From positions 18,145-82,144 of the forward strand of contig JAAZAT010000081.1 of assembly GCA_012514185.1 (NCBI GenBank): 64,000 nt of DNA, written 5' to 3'. The position numbers were made by a program, and so were the translations under genes. Positions 53,891 through 63,073 of this stretch are shown piece by piece (position 1 is the first letter of the stretch; the number at the start of each line of letters is the position of its first letter). The notes under the pieces are model-generated. The model ran no database searches, was not told where the DNA came from, and was given only the letters and a program-made list of their open reading frames with translations. This stretch comes from Spirochaetales bacterium. Its GTDB lineage: Bacteria; Spirochaetota; Spirochaetia; Sphaerochaetales; Sphaerochaetaceae.

Positions 53891-55674
53891 TATTTGATGA
53901 CTCCCTGCTTTTTGAGCTCATCGATGTTCAAGGACTTTGCATACGGTACTTCCAATTTTCCCTCGTTGACCATCTTGATCACCTGGTCGCGATACGGCGA
54001 CGAAAGATTCACCCCGACGATCTTCCAGTTGTTGTCTACCTTGGGTACGATTGTTCCCTGTGCCTTGATGTACTCAACCAGCATGTCACGGATGGAATTG
54101 GGACTCTCCCACTCCTTCGTTCCCGCTACCAGCTTCTGCGCCTTCAGTGCGGAGGAGTAACGGTAGTTGTTCACCGCGAGGGTGAGGCGCTGGTCGTCTG
54201 CAAGCGGCTTTCCCTTGAACATGACATTGCGGATGCGGCTCCCGACCGGTTTGGACAGGTCGATCTCATAGTCGACACCGGCAAACATGTCGTACAGATA
54301 TCCGGGTTTTTCCGGATTGAAGCTGATCGAGATGTCCCCTGGCTTGTATTGGTTGTAACAGGCAGCCGACCATTCCATGTAGGCTTTCAGCTCGGATCCG
54401 GTAACCTGAACCCGATACAAGGTGTTGTCATACTTGTAGATGCCGAATATGGTTCCATAGTTGATGTCACCCTTGGGGATGTTGCTGGTATCGGCGAACA
54501 GGGCTGCGGCAGAGACGTCGGCCCCGCTGTTGAGCAACTGCACTTCATTGATCAAATCCATGACCGCTGTATCGCGAAGCTTACCTTCGGGAATTCCGAG
54601 GATCTCGTTCTTCGGCTGGAAATCTACAGAAGCCTTACCAAAGATGCCGCCGCTGGGTTTGCCATCGGCCGAGGGAGCGCCACCGGAGATGAAATCCCTT
54701 GTTGCCTTGTGTGCTTCGGCGATGAAGGTGTTCTTGCGGATGAAATCGCTTGGCTCATAGTTTGCCATATCGACCAGTTCAACTTTGCGGTCGACGATTT
54801 CACGCTTCTCATTGAGGGCAAGGTCGATTCGGATGACTTCACGTCCAAGGTTCCTTGCTCCGCCGATGACCGTATTTCCACGAATCTCCTTGACGGCGTT
54901 GTGGTCGTGGCCGACGATCAGGACATCGACTTCAGGACAGAGCTCGAGGATGCTGTTTGCCCCGTCGCTGCCGCCCTCTTCATCATACTCGGGATAGAGG
55001 CCGACATGGGCTGCGACGATGATTACATCCACCTTGTCCTTGATGATGTCCACCACCTTGCGGGCAGCCGGGCCGACCGGAGCGTAGATGAACGGATCGG
55101 TCTTCTCTCCATCCCAGCGTGGTGCGTTGGGATTGGTCAGGCCGATAAGGCCGATCTTGATGCCCGATCGCTCGATGATGGCATACGGCTTTGCAGCCAT
55201 GGTTCCGTCGACCCTGGCCAGGTTCGCCGACAGAATCGGGAAGTTGGCAAGCGCCTGCAACCGCCCAATGAGATTCTGACCGAAGTTGAACTCGTGGTTG
55301 CCCAGCGTCATGGCATCGTACTCGAGCAGGTTCATCGCACGCATGACCGGGTGCTCCCCCTCGCGTTTGTTATACAAGTCGTCGGTCATGATGTTGCCTT
55401 GGATGGTATCGCCGTTGTCGACCAAGACCACATTGTTCTCCTCTTTTCGCACCTGCTGTACATAGGTGGCGATCCTTGCCATGCCGGTGTTGGTGGTGTC
55501 CTTGTCATTCTCATAACTGAAACCCCACACATTGCCATGCAGATCGGTGGTAGCCAGAATGACGAGGTTCTGCGCACTGGGTATCTCAATGGTTGGTTGG
55601 GATGCCAAAAAACTCAGTGAAAGGCAGAACAGCAGCAACAACAGAATCGTTGTTTTCAATCCTTTCTTGTTCAT
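53890..55674 (-). CDS. Exported 5'-nucleotidase/2',3'-cyclic phosphodiesterase family protein
   Basis: A 594 aa secreted enzyme. The signal peptide (KKGLKTTILLLLLFCLSLSFLASQ) has no lipobox. The two-metal phosphoesterase domain has TTDLHGN, DNGDTIQGN, LGNHEFNFG, VAAHVGL and GHDHN. The C-terminal 5'-nucleotidase domain starts near residue 350 and holds the substrate-binding region (FGIYKYDNTLYRVQVTGSELKAYMEWSA, in part). It should strip phosphate from external nucleotides for uptake. AGGAG lies 6 nt before the ATG at 55674. Confidence 0.92.
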   Translation of the reverse strand: MNKKGLKTTILLLLLFCLSLSFLASQPTIEIPSAQNLVILATTDLHGNVWGFSYENDKDTTNTGMARIATYVQQVRKEENNVVLVDNGDTIQGNIMTDDLYNKREGEHPVMRAMNLLEYDAMTLGNHEFNFGQNLIGRLQALANFPILSANLARVDGTMAAKPYAIIERSGIKIGLIGLTNPNAPRWDGEKTDPFIYAPVGPAARKVVDIIKDKVDVIIVAAHVGLYPEYDEEGGSDGANSILELCPEVDVLIVGHDHNAVKEIRGNTVIGGARNLGREVIRIDLALNEKREIVDRKVELVDMANYEPSDFIRKNTFIAEAHKATRDFISGGAPSADGKPSGGIFGKASVDFQPKNEILGIPEGKLRDTAVMDLINEVQLLNSGADVSAAALFADTSNIPKGDINYGTIFGIYKYDNTLYRVQVTGSELKAYMEWSAACYNQYKPGDISISFNPEKPGYLYDMFAGVDYEIDLSKPVGSRIRNVMFKGKPLADDQRLTLAVNNYRYSSALKAQKLVAGTKEWESPNSIRDMLVEYIKAQGTIVPKVDNNWKIVGVNLSSPYRDQVIKMVNEGKLEVPYAKSLNIDELKKQGVIK

Positions 55675-55743
55675 CGCACACTCCTTTTTCCGGTTGCTTT
55701 CCAACCGGTTCATGTGATTATGCAGTTTCCACTGCCAAAAGCC

Positions 55744-56034
55744 TTAGTGATACAGCCGCTTCGATACTTCCTTCCCATCCTCGAAGTGGGCTTCATACTC
55801 CAAGGCTCCCACCTTGTTGTAGCGCACCCACGATCCGTGCTTCACCCCTTTCTTGAAGTTTCCCACCTGCCAGATGACCCCGTTCTCCCGATAGAAGTTC
55901 CACTGGCCGTCCATGAGATTGTCCTTCAGCGGGCCTTGAGCCTTGACGATGCCGGTTTTGAAATAGTAGGTCAGCATGTTACCAGATTGACTTTGCTGGA
56001 CCTGTCCGTTGGCATACTGATTTCCTGTCTGCAT
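55744..56034 (-). CDS. MORN-variant repeat protein
   Basis: A 96 aa soluble protein with tandem MORN-variant (YwqK-like) repeats: YYFKTGIVKAQGPLKDNLMDGQWNFY in part, and ENGVIWQVGNFKKGVKHGSW. The function is unknown; such repeats form small beta-sheet scaffolds. It is the last gene of a four-gene cluster and starts 11 bp after the PhzF-like gene, with GGAGGG 6 nt before the ATG at 56034. Confidence 0.75.
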   Translation of the reverse strand: MQTGNQYANGQVQQSQSGNMLTYYFKTGIVKAQGPLKDNLMDGQWNFYRENGVIWQVGNFKKGVKHGSWVRYNKVGALEYEAHFEDGKEVSKRLYH

Positions 56035-56045
56035 AGACAACCCTC

Positions 56046-56921
56046 CTATAGCTGCAGGTATGTCTCAAAGACGGTGCACGCCTGCCCAAGCACCGTGGCG
56101 AAGAGCTGGTCCACCTGTACATGCACCACCCCTTGCCTGCCCATGGCCTCTCCTTGCATGAAGGAGGCCTGAAAGTTTGCTATCCGGTTGGTATACCTGT
56201 TCAAGTAGAGAGCCAAGGCTCCGGCTGCATTGCCGGTCACTGGATCTTCTTCTACGCCGCTGCCGGGGCTGAACATCCGGGTGTGGGCGGTGATCTCCTC
56301 GCTTCCCTGATCGAAGGTGAAGAGATAGAAGCCTGGAACACCCAGCTCCTCGCCCAGCGCAACCAAGACTTCCCGCCTCAGTCTGATGCTGTCCAGTTCA
56401 GACTTGCTTTTCAGTCCTGCAAGTATTTTTGCATTGCCTGTTGATACTATCTGAACAGGAAGTTCTTCATAGAAGGAGGAATCCTCCAACTGCAAAGCCT
56501 CCCTGAGCCTTTTGCATTGTAATTCGGTCAGCAGAGGCCCGAAATGCCCTTCTTTCTGGGTAATCCGGATTTTCGGATGCGATGCAGATCGCTGGACACT
56601 GACAGGAAGCAGGCCGGCCTTGCAATGCATGGAATGTTCGCCTGCTTTCAACCCAAGCTTGGTAGCAAGGATATGGTAACTTGACACAGCAGCATGGGTG
56701 CATAGGGGTACTTCCTGTTTCGGAGTGAAGAAACGGATGTGCTGCTTGTCGGTCCCGTCAAGTTTTTGGATGAAGGCTGTCTCGCTGTTGTTCAACTCCC
56801 TGCTGATTTTCAGCATCTCATCCTCGGTCAATCCATCACACGGATAGACTACCCCTGCAGGGTTTCCGGTAAACGCCGTGGTGGTGAATGCATCAACCTG
56901 CCATACGGTTCGCTCTTGCAT
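56046..56921 (-). CDS. PhzF-family isomerase
   Basis: A 291 aa PhzF/diaminopimelate-epimerase-fold protein. The conserved opening VDAFTTTAFTGNPAGVV is followed by the catalytic Glu in ELNNSETAFI, then FFTPKQEVPLCTHA and GSGVEEDPVTGNAAGAL. The family includes isomerases of trans-2,3-dihydro-3-hydroxyanthranilate and many members of unknown substrate. It lies 2 bp after the dioxygenase gene, with GGAGG upstream. Confidence 0.9.
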   Translation of the reverse strand: MQERTVWQVDAFTTTAFTGNPAGVVYPCDGLTEDEMLKISRELNNSETAFIQKLDGTDKQHIRFFTPKQEVPLCTHAAVSSYHILATKLGLKAGEHSMHCKAGLLPVSVQRSASHPKIRITQKEGHFGPLLTELQCKRLREALQLEDSSFYEELPVQIVSTGNAKILAGLKSKSELDSIRLRREVLVALGEELGVPGFYLFTFDQGSEEITAHTRMFSPGSGVEEDPVTGNAAGALALYLNRYTNRIANFQASFMQGEAMGRQGVVHVQVDQLFATVLGQACTVFETYLQL

Positions 56922-56923
56922 CG

Positions 56924-57691
56924 TTACCTCCAGAGAAGCCCTATCGACCTGCGCATGAGAATCTCGTCATCAAAGACCAATTCCGCCTTCTTTTGGGCAA
57001 GGGCGCAGCAGACATGCAGGGGAAGCAGGTGCTCTTCGCGTGGATGGCAGTAACGGGCAGAGGGAGCCTGCTCCCATCCGACCAACCGCTCTTTTCGCTG
57101 CAAGTTCGGCAGGTCGGTAGTGCAGGCATCGATGAGGAACTCTTGGAACGCGTGGTTCTGCTCGTCGTCCTTCTGGAAAAACCGGCGCATGTTGTGAAAA
57201 CTGAAGCCCGATCCGATGAACAGGATATTTTGGTCGAGCAAAGGCCGGAGTGCTTCACCCAAGTTCCAATGGTCGAGGCTCGACAGGGAGGAAAGCAGTG
57301 AAAGCTGGGTCGTGGGAATCGATGCATCAGGATAGATCAAGCTCAGGGGAATGAACATGCCGTGGTCAAAGCCACGCTTCTCGTCTGTGAGGGCGCCATC
57401 CAGCAGGGACGCAATCTCACGGGCAAGATCGACGGCTCCTGGTGCAGGATATTGGATTTCGTATGCTTGCTTGGGAAACCCGTAATAGTCGTACAACAAG
57501 CCGGGTTTTGCACTTGAGAGCACCGTGGGCTTTGCACACTCCCAATGGGCGCTCACCACCACGATTGCATCAGGTCGCACCAGACTGGTCGACAGCTTCT
57601 TGAGAAACGCCACCATGTGCCGGTGATGCTCATCGCCAAGCAGGGGAAGCGGACCTCCTCCATGCGAAATATACAGTATTTGTGCTTTCAT
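56924..57691 (-). CDS. DODA-type extradiol ring-cleavage dioxygenase
   Basis: A 255 aa class III (LigB-type) dioxygenase close to E. coli YgiD (4,5-DOPA dioxygenase). Metal and catalytic histidines are in SHGGGP, VVSAHWE, GFDHGMFIPL and HPREEHLLPLHV. It opens catechol-type rings or acts on related amines; the substrate is unknown. Its ATG overlaps the stop of the M28-like gene (ATGA), with GGGAGG upstream. Confidence 0.88.
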   Translation of the reverse strand: MKAQILYISHGGGPLPLLGDEHHRHMVAFLKKLSTSLVRPDAIVVVSAHWECAKPTVLSSAKPGLLYDYYGFPKQAYEIQYPAPGAVDLAREIASLLDGALTDEKRGFDHGMFIPLSLIYPDASIPTTQLSLLSSLSSLDHWNLGEALRPLLDQNILFIGSGFSFHNMRRFFQKDDEQNHAFQEFLIDACTTDLPNLQRKERLVGWEQAPSARYCHPREEHLLPLHVCCALAQKKAELVFDDEILMRRSIGLLWR

Positions 57692-58785
57692 TCAAACCTC
57701 CCACAGTGTGTCAGCAGTTCATCGATGGTTGTAGACTGATCTTTGAGTAGTTGCAGATCTATGCAAGCGCTTGTATCGAGCTGCGTGTCGCGTACACTGC
57801 CCAGCAGCTTCTGATTGGACGAAGTCAGGACAAGCTCGGGCAGTTCTGAGGCAAACCGGGGCAAGAGGGCATCCGTTGCCTCAAGCCCAAGCTTTTCAAG
57901 GTCGGTTGCCAAGGATGAATCCCAACTCTGATACACCAAGCGGGATTGCCTGCACCCAAGAGCCGTCAAGCTGACCACCTGCTCGATATGAGGGACCTGT
58001 GCCTGAAGGAACGCAGCCGTTCCCCTGAGTTGTCCATACGCTTGGGCGTTGGAAAGCAACCAAGCTACAGCCGGTTTTGGCTTGCAACCCATCAGTGCAA
58101 GGATGGCCGCAATCGAGGAGGCATGGAACAACGCCCCGGGGCTGTGCAACGGGGTATCCAGGGCAGCGGTCACCAACACATTCGGTTTGGAATCGGGAAG
58201 CGTGAAGAACAACTGCCTGCCCGCATGCTCTTCTGTTTCGCTGAACAGCTGCAGCGGAACAACAAGCCGGTCCTCCTTGGCTTGGAACAGCGATTCAAGC
58301 AGTGATGACGGGGCATAGCAGCTTGGGATGGGGAAACCTGCACTTCTGATAAGAGGAAACGGCGAGAGGCCGGTTGAAGCGTGGGAAGCGGTGAGGCAGA
58401 TGACCGCCTTGGCTTTCGTAGAGGCGATGAGATCAAGCAAAGTTTCATCATCGATTGGTTTTTCCGCCAGCCGACCATGGAGAACCAGCAACGAAGAGCT
58501 TGCATCCAACGCCTGCAAAGACGAAGGCTGGGAGGCGAACACAAGCGGCGCTCGTACCGAACAGGAACGAGAGAAGGGTGAGGGAAGAACGGTGCAACTC
58601 TCTTCTGCCAGCCTAAGAAAGGAGAGAGAACCGATCCAGGTAAACGACGGCACTGGCTGGCTTTGTACTTCATAGCCCAAGGAGCGGGCATAGGTTTCGC
58701 AGAACGAGAGAAGCTGGTCGTTTTCTTTCGATCCGACACTTCGTTTGACAGCTATGGTTGCAAGCAGGCTCTCGATGGACTGCAT
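57688..58785 (-). CDS. M28-peptidase-like protein lacking metal ligands
   Basis: A 365 aa protein with no signal peptide and an M28 aminopeptidase-like layout: an N-terminal helix, a PA-like insert (residues ~60-190), then NVLVTAALDTPLHSPGALFHASSIAAILALMG. Active M28 enzymes have a metal-binding His/Asp where this reads AALD, and 'GAxDNxSG' where it reads GALFHASS, so zinc binding looks lost. It may be a pseudo-enzyme or a different family. It heads the cluster with the dioxygenase, PhzF-like and MORN genes. GAGGAG lies 6 nt before the ATG. Confidence 0.6.
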   Translation of the reverse strand: MQSIESLLATIAVKRSVGSKENDQLLSFCETYARSLGYEVQSQPVPSFTWIGSLSFLRLAEESCTVLPSPFSRSCSVRAPLVFASQPSSLQALDASSSLLVLHGRLAEKPIDDETLLDLIASTKAKAVICLTASHASTGLSPFPLIRSAGFPIPSCYAPSSLLESLFQAKEDRLVVPLQLFSETEEHAGRQLFFTLPDSKPNVLVTAALDTPLHSPGALFHASSIAAILALMGCKPKPAVAWLLSNAQAYGQLRGTAAFLQAQVPHIEQVVSLTALGCRQSRLVYQSWDSSLATDLEKLGLEATDALLPRFASELPELVLTSSNQKLLGSVRDTQLDTSACIDLQLLKDQSTTIDELLTHCGRFE

Positions 58786-58826
58786 CCATGTCTCCTCTTC
58801 TCGCCTTCACCCTATCACACAAATCC

Positions 58827-59675
58827 TCATTCGTACACACCTGTCAGGTACTGTATAAGCTTTTCAATCGTCAGGGGAGCGCTTCCCTCATAGTGATTAT
58901 TGACATTGATGTAGACAATCCTGCCCTGCTTGGCAAGTTCGACCAGATAGGGTGCAATGGCATCAAGTTCTCCGTCCTTGTTCTTCACCAGCTTGTCCCA
59001 CTTGCTGCCGGTCTCCGCTTCGATTCCCGTCCGGTCATCACCGTGTAGTCGAATACACAGCTTTGGGATGGTCGTGTTCAACAAGAGCTTAAGCGTCGCT
59101 TCCAAACCATCCATCCAATAGCCCGACAGCAGGACCGGGGCGATGTTGTTTGTTTGAAGGAAATCAAACCAGGTTGCATCGAGCCATTGAGGATTTCGTA
59201 TCTCTACAGCATAGGACAGGTTGTCCGGCAGCATGCGTATGAAGTGCTGCAGTCTCTGCTCGAAATCGTGTCGTCTGGCTGCCACACTGCGGTTCAGATA
59301 TGCAAATTGGAACATGAACAAGCCTGTCTTAGGCACCAGCGGCCCCAACTGTTCTACGAATCGGTAGAACACCTCTGCATCGAGAAACCAAGGGTTCGGC
59401 TCTTGTGTCGACCCATAGGCAAACGGCAGCGTCAAGGCATTGGGACATTTGAGGGTGAAACGAAACGCATCGTCGGTGGCTTGGTCGTATGCAAGGACCA
59501 CTGCAGGATCGGGAAGGCCGTAGCTTTTTTTGCCCAACGACCAGAACCATTGGTCGACTTCGACGGTGCGGTAGCGTTTGGCATACTGGCTCAGCATGTC
59601 ATCGCTGCTGTGCACATCGTAGACCAATCCTTCCCAACTGTTGTATTTCCATGAACAGGTTCCTATATAGATCAT
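58827..59675 (-). CDS. DUF72 family protein
   Basis: A 282 aa TIM-barrel-like DUF72 protein. It begins YIGTCSWKYNSWEG, followed by YRTVEVDQWFWS, FRFTLKCP, YAVEIRNPQWLD and the C-terminal YINVNNHYEGSAPLTI. Biochemical function is unknown. The start is ATG 59675 rather than the upstream TTG. It lies 5 nt after the -10 TACAGT, with no ribosome binding site. Confidence 0.9.
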   Translation of the reverse strand: MIYIGTCSWKYNSWEGLVYDVHSSDDMLSQYAKRYRTVEVDQWFWSLGKKSYGLPDPAVVLAYDQATDDAFRFTLKCPNALTLPFAYGSTQEPNPWFLDAEVFYRFVEQLGPLVPKTGLFMFQFAYLNRSVAARRHDFEQRLQHFIRMLPDNLSYAVEIRNPQWLDATWFDFLQTNNIAPVLLSGYWMDGLEATLKLLLNTTIPKLCIRLHGDDRTGIEAETGSKWDKLVKNKDGELDAIAPYLVELAKQGRIVYINVNNHYEGSAPLTIEKLIQYLTGVYE

Positions 59676-59680
59676 GGCAT

Positions 59681-59710
59681 ACTGTACCAAGAGAGTGAGC
59701 CATAAAACAA
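59681..59710 (-). promoter_or_regulatory. DUF72 gene promoter, leaderless arrangement
   Basis: Minus-strand TTGTTT (59710-59705), 18 nt, TACAGT (59686-59681), then five bases and the ATG. The -35 is made from the foot and T tract of the malQ terminator. Confidence 0.5.
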
Positions 59711-59736
59711 GGCCGGTCCCAGAAAGACCGACCTTG
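59703..59736 (-). terminator. malQ operon terminator
   Basis: On the minus strand CAAGGTCGGTC (59736-59726) pairs with GACCGGCCTTG (59718-59708), one mismatch, followed by TTTTATGG. Confidence 0.7.
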
Positions 59737-59775
59737 AAAAGGAAGGGATATCATCACCACCCGGAGGCGATTAGA

Positions 59776-61314
59776 TCAAATATCATCACCGCGTTTTCCG
59801 GTACGTGCAGAAATAGTTACCAGATTCAGGAGCCTGTTTGCAATGTTGGACGTGCACGCCCCCTTCTCGACCCGCCAGCTCCAGTTTCGGTCGTTGCAGG
59901 AAGAGGGATAGTTGAATCGCGCCTCTCCGCCTTTTTCAAGCAGGTCCTGCATGGGGATGATGGCGGTGCGTGCATGGCTGAGCATCAAGGCACGTATCAT
60001 CGCCCAGACCACATCCTCTTGCGTGCAGGCAAGGTAGGAGAAAACCATCTGCTTTTCCTGCTCTGCCAGGGAGGTGAACCATCCAAGCGTCGTATTGTTG
60101 TCATGTGTTCCGGTGTAGGCAACAAAGTTTTCATCCCAGTTGTGCGGCAGGAAGTCATCGTAGTAGTTTGGCTCTCCTTCGGCATTCCGGCCAAAACCAA
60201 ACTGGAAGATCTTCATGCCGGGAAAACCATTGGAATCCCGTAGTTCCTCCACCGAAGGGGTCATCAATCCCAGGTCCTCCGCAATGATGGGAACCGGTCC
60301 GAAATGCCGGCGCACCACACGGAAAAAATCCTTGCCCGGGGCCTCAACCCACTTTCCGTTTTCTGCAGTCGCATCACCGGAGGGAATCTCATAGTAGGCA
60401 TCAAATCCTCTGAAATGATCGATTCTCAGAATGTCGGTCATTGCAAAAAGCCGCTCAAGGCGCTTGATCCACCAACCATACCCGTCCTTTTTGAGCACAT
60501 CCCAATCATAGACAGGGTTGCCCCACAGCTGTCCTGTCTCAGAAAAAATATCCGGCGGGACACCGCTGACTGCACTGAATCGCCCTTGTGCATCGGTCTT
60601 GAAGAGGTGCAGGTTGCTCCAGGTGTCTGCACTGTCCGAAGCAACGAAGATCGGCACATCTCCTACAAGCTTGAGTCCTTTGGCATTGACGTAAAGTTTG
60701 AAGGCATTCCATTGCATCTCAAAGAAGAATTGGAGTACTTTCCACTCATCAAGCTTGCCTCGATGAGCATCCTTGAAAGCCTTTAAGGCCTTCGGGTCGC
60801 GCCTGCCCAGCTCTGTCGGCCAATGGCTGAACCACCGCCCATCTTTATAGGTTTCATACAAGACCATGAAGGCTGCATACTCCTCAAGCCAGAAGGCTTG
60901 CTTGGAACAGAACTCATCAAAGGCACCCTGGAGGGAGTTGCTGTTGCGCAAAAAGGTTGCTGCTGCTCTTTTGAGGAGGGGAAGTTTCCAGGTCAAGACC
61001 TGATTGAAATCGACATGATCGCGGCTGAAGACAGGATGTTGCTCCAAATCCTTGCTGTCAAGCAAGCCTTCATGCATCAGCTGCTCAAGGCTTATCAGCA
61101 GCTCGTTGCCGGCAAACGTCGACCGGGGAGCATAGGGAGAGTTGCCAAAGCCTGTCGGTCCCAGAGGCAGCACCTGCCAAAGGCCTACTCCCGTGGAGGC
61201 TATCCAATCAGCCATGCGGTAGGCTTCTTTTCCCAGGTCTCCGATCCCGTAATCCGAGCTCAGGCTGGTGATGTGCAACAGGATTCCTGCAGTCCGAATA
61301 TGTTTGCTATTCAT
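59776..61314 (-). CDS. malQ: 4-alpha-glucanotransferase (amylomaltase)
   Basis: A 512 aa GH77 enzyme that transfers glucan segments between maltodextrins and releases glucose. Family motifs are GILLHITSLSSDYGIGDLG, QVLPLGPTGFGNSPY, the nucleophile Asp in LRIDHFRGF, the acid/base Glu in IIAEDLG and YTGTHDNNT. It is the last gene of the maltodextrin operon and starts just after the second permease gene. The ATG at 61314 matches the family N-terminus; a TTG at 61326 is less likely. Confidence 0.95.
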   Translation of the reverse strand: MNSKHIRTAGILLHITSLSSDYGIGDLGKEAYRMADWIASTGVGLWQVLPLGPTGFGNSPYAPRSTFAGNELLISLEQLMHEGLLDSKDLEQHPVFSRDHVDFNQVLTWKLPLLKRAAATFLRNSNSLQGAFDEFCSKQAFWLEEYAAFMVLYETYKDGRWFSHWPTELGRRDPKALKAFKDAHRGKLDEWKVLQFFFEMQWNAFKLYVNAKGLKLVGDVPIFVASDSADTWSNLHLFKTDAQGRFSAVSGVPPDIFSETGQLWGNPVYDWDVLKKDGYGWWIKRLERLFAMTDILRIDHFRGFDAYYEIPSGDATAENGKWVEAPGKDFFRVVRRHFGPVPIIAEDLGLMTPSVEELRDSNGFPGMKIFQFGFGRNAEGEPNYYDDFLPHNWDENFVAYTGTHDNNTTLGWFTSLAEQEKQMVFSYLACTQEDVVWAMIRALMLSHARTAIIPMQDLLEKGGEARFNYPSSCNDRNWSWRVEKGACTSNIANRLLNLVTISARTGKRGDDI

Positions 61315-61322
61315 AGGTGGAA

Positions 61323-62165
61323 TCAACCCTTTACGGCCCCTGCCACCACACCGCGGATGATGTATTTCTGGGCAGAGAGATAGAATGCGATGATCGGAAT
61401 CATTGCCAACACGAGCATGGCCATCATGGCACCCATGTCGACGGCCCCATACCCGCCTCTGAGGTATTGGATGGCAACCGGGATGGTTTTGTACTCGGTT
61501 CCGATGGTCAGATACGGCAACAGGTAGTCATTCCAAACCCACATGGTATTGAGGATGGCGACGGTGATGGCGGTAGGCTTGAGAATGGGGAACACGACGA
61601 GAAAGAAGGTCGTTATCGGACCCGCTCCATCGATCATGGCCGCCTCCTCCAAGCTGAGGGGAATGCTCTTGATGAATCCGCTGAACATGAAGGTCCCCAA
61701 TCCTGCTCCAAAACCAATATACAGGACGAGAATCCCGATCGGGTTGTCCAAATGCAGCATATTGGCTGTCTTGCTCATGGTAAACATGACCATCTGGAAA
61801 GGTACGATCATGGAGAACACCAACAAGTAATAGGCAAAGGTGGTGAATCTAGTTTTCACCCGCGTCAGATACCAGGCAAGCATGCTCGTTACCAATGAAA
61901 TGCCCAGAACGGAAAAGACGGTGATGAACAGGGAGTATCCGAAAGCGTTGAAGAACTTGATCTTCTGCGAGCCGGCGATATAGTTCTCCCCTCCGCTGAA
62001 CGTGTCGGGATTCGGCAGGGTAAAGGGTTCGTTGGAAATGAACAGCTTCGACTTGAAAGAGTTCATGAACACGATAAGAATCGGGGCAAGAAACAAGGCT
62101 GCCAGAAGGGAGAGGATGATGGTCAGTATCAGATGATTGCGTTTGGTGCTTTTCTCAAGGCTCAT
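61323..62165 (-). CDS. Sugar ABC transporter permease, MalG type
   Basis: A 280 aa inner-membrane permease with six predicted helices. The EAA coupling loop EEAAMIDGAGPITTFFLVVFP lies near residue 190. The C-terminal AQKYIIRGVVAGAVKG is typical of MalG-like proteins. Its start overlaps the MalF-type gene by 4 bp, and malQ follows, which points to maltodextrin or a similar alpha-glucan as substrate. No ATPase gene is in this operon, so a shared MsmK-type ATPase is probably encoded elsewhere. Confidence 0.92.
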   Translation of the reverse strand: MSLEKSTKRNHLILTIILSLLAALFLAPILIVFMNSFKSKLFISNEPFTLPNPDTFSGGENYIAGSQKIKFFNAFGYSLFITVFSVLGISLVTSMLAWYLTRVKTRFTTFAYYLLVFSMIVPFQMVMFTMSKTANMLHLDNPIGILVLYIGFGAGLGTFMFSGFIKSIPLSLEEAAMIDGAGPITTFFLVVFPILKPTAITVAILNTMWVWNDYLLPYLTIGTEYKTIPVAIQYLRGGYGAVDMGAMMAMLVLAMIPIIAFYLSAQKYIIRGVVAGAVKG

Positions 62166-63004
62166 GCTTCCACCTCCTTGCTACGGGTAAGCCGAAGCTG
62201 GGTCAGGGCTATGAATGCGACAAGGATGGTGAACAGCACCGCCTTTGCCTGCCCCACCCCCTCAAATCCGCTTCTGCCGTAGAACGTGTTGAAAATGTTC
62301 AAAGCCAGCATTTCGGTCTGTTTGCCGGGATCGCCCGCGGTCAAGGCAAGGTTCTGGTCGAACAGCTTGAAACCGTTGGTGAGGGTGAGAAAGGAGCATA
62401 TGGTGATGGAGGGCATGATGGAAGGAAGGATGACCGAGCGAAGCATGGTCACTTTCCCTGCCCCGTCGATTTGGGCTGCTTCAATGAGGTCGTGGGAGAT
62501 GTTTTGTATGCCTGCTATATAGATGACCATCATATAGCCGATGTTCTGCCAGTTCATGAGGACGACCAAGCCCCAAAACCCATATTTCGGGTCGCTGACG
62601 ATTGTCACGCCCTTGGGAAGCAGCACGCCATTGATGATGACCTGCCAAATCCAACCAAGCACAATCCCGCCGATCAGATTGGGCATGAAAAAAATGGTCC
62701 TGAATGTATTGGTTCCATTGATGCCCCGTGTCAAAAGCATGGCAAGCGTAAAGGCTCCAAGATTGATGGTGATCACCGAGACGATGGTGAATTTGACGGT
62801 GAACCAGAGAGCACTGGTAAAGTCTTTGTTGATGAAGATGCGTCGATAGTTTTCCAAGCCGATGAAGGTTCCATCGGTTACGGTGGTAAACTTGAAAAAT
62901 GACAGGACTACGCCCATGACCATGGGAATCAAAAATGCGATGGCGAAACAGACCAGTCCCGGCAGGGCAAAGAGCGCAAAGTATTTCTGTATGGATTTTT
63001 GCAT
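62162..63004 (-). CDS. Sugar ABC transporter permease, MalF type
   Basis: A 280 aa permease with about six helices, beginning IQKYFALFALPGLVCFAIAFLIPM. The EAA loop EAAQIDGAGKVTMLRSVILPS lies near residue 187. It pairs with the MalG-type gene and follows the binding-protein gene by about 70 bp. It lacks the long periplasmic insert of enterobacterial MalF, as usual for the shorter form. Confidence 0.92.
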   Translation of the reverse strand: MQKSIQKYFALFALPGLVCFAIAFLIPMVMGVVLSFFKFTTVTDGTFIGLENYRRIFINKDFTSALWFTVKFTIVSVITINLGAFTLAMLLTRGINGTNTFRTIFFMPNLIGGIVLGWIWQVIINGVLLPKGVTIVSDPKYGFWGLVVLMNWQNIGYMMVIYIAGIQNISHDLIEAAQIDGAGKVTMLRSVILPSIMPSITICSFLTLTNGFKLFDQNLALTAGDPGKQTEMLALNIFNTFYGRSGFEGVGQAKAVLFTILVAFIALTQLRLTRSKEVEA

Positions 63005-63073
63005 GTCAGACTCCCAAGGAACGGATAATCCGCCTTGCCTCTGGCAGGGCGGATATCCTCTTTGAATGAATGC

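Noticed and set aside
53857..55620. A 587-codon plus-strand frame opposite the 5'-nucleotidase.
   Set aside because: It starts inside a terminator hairpin and is antisense to a gene with intact catalytic motifs.
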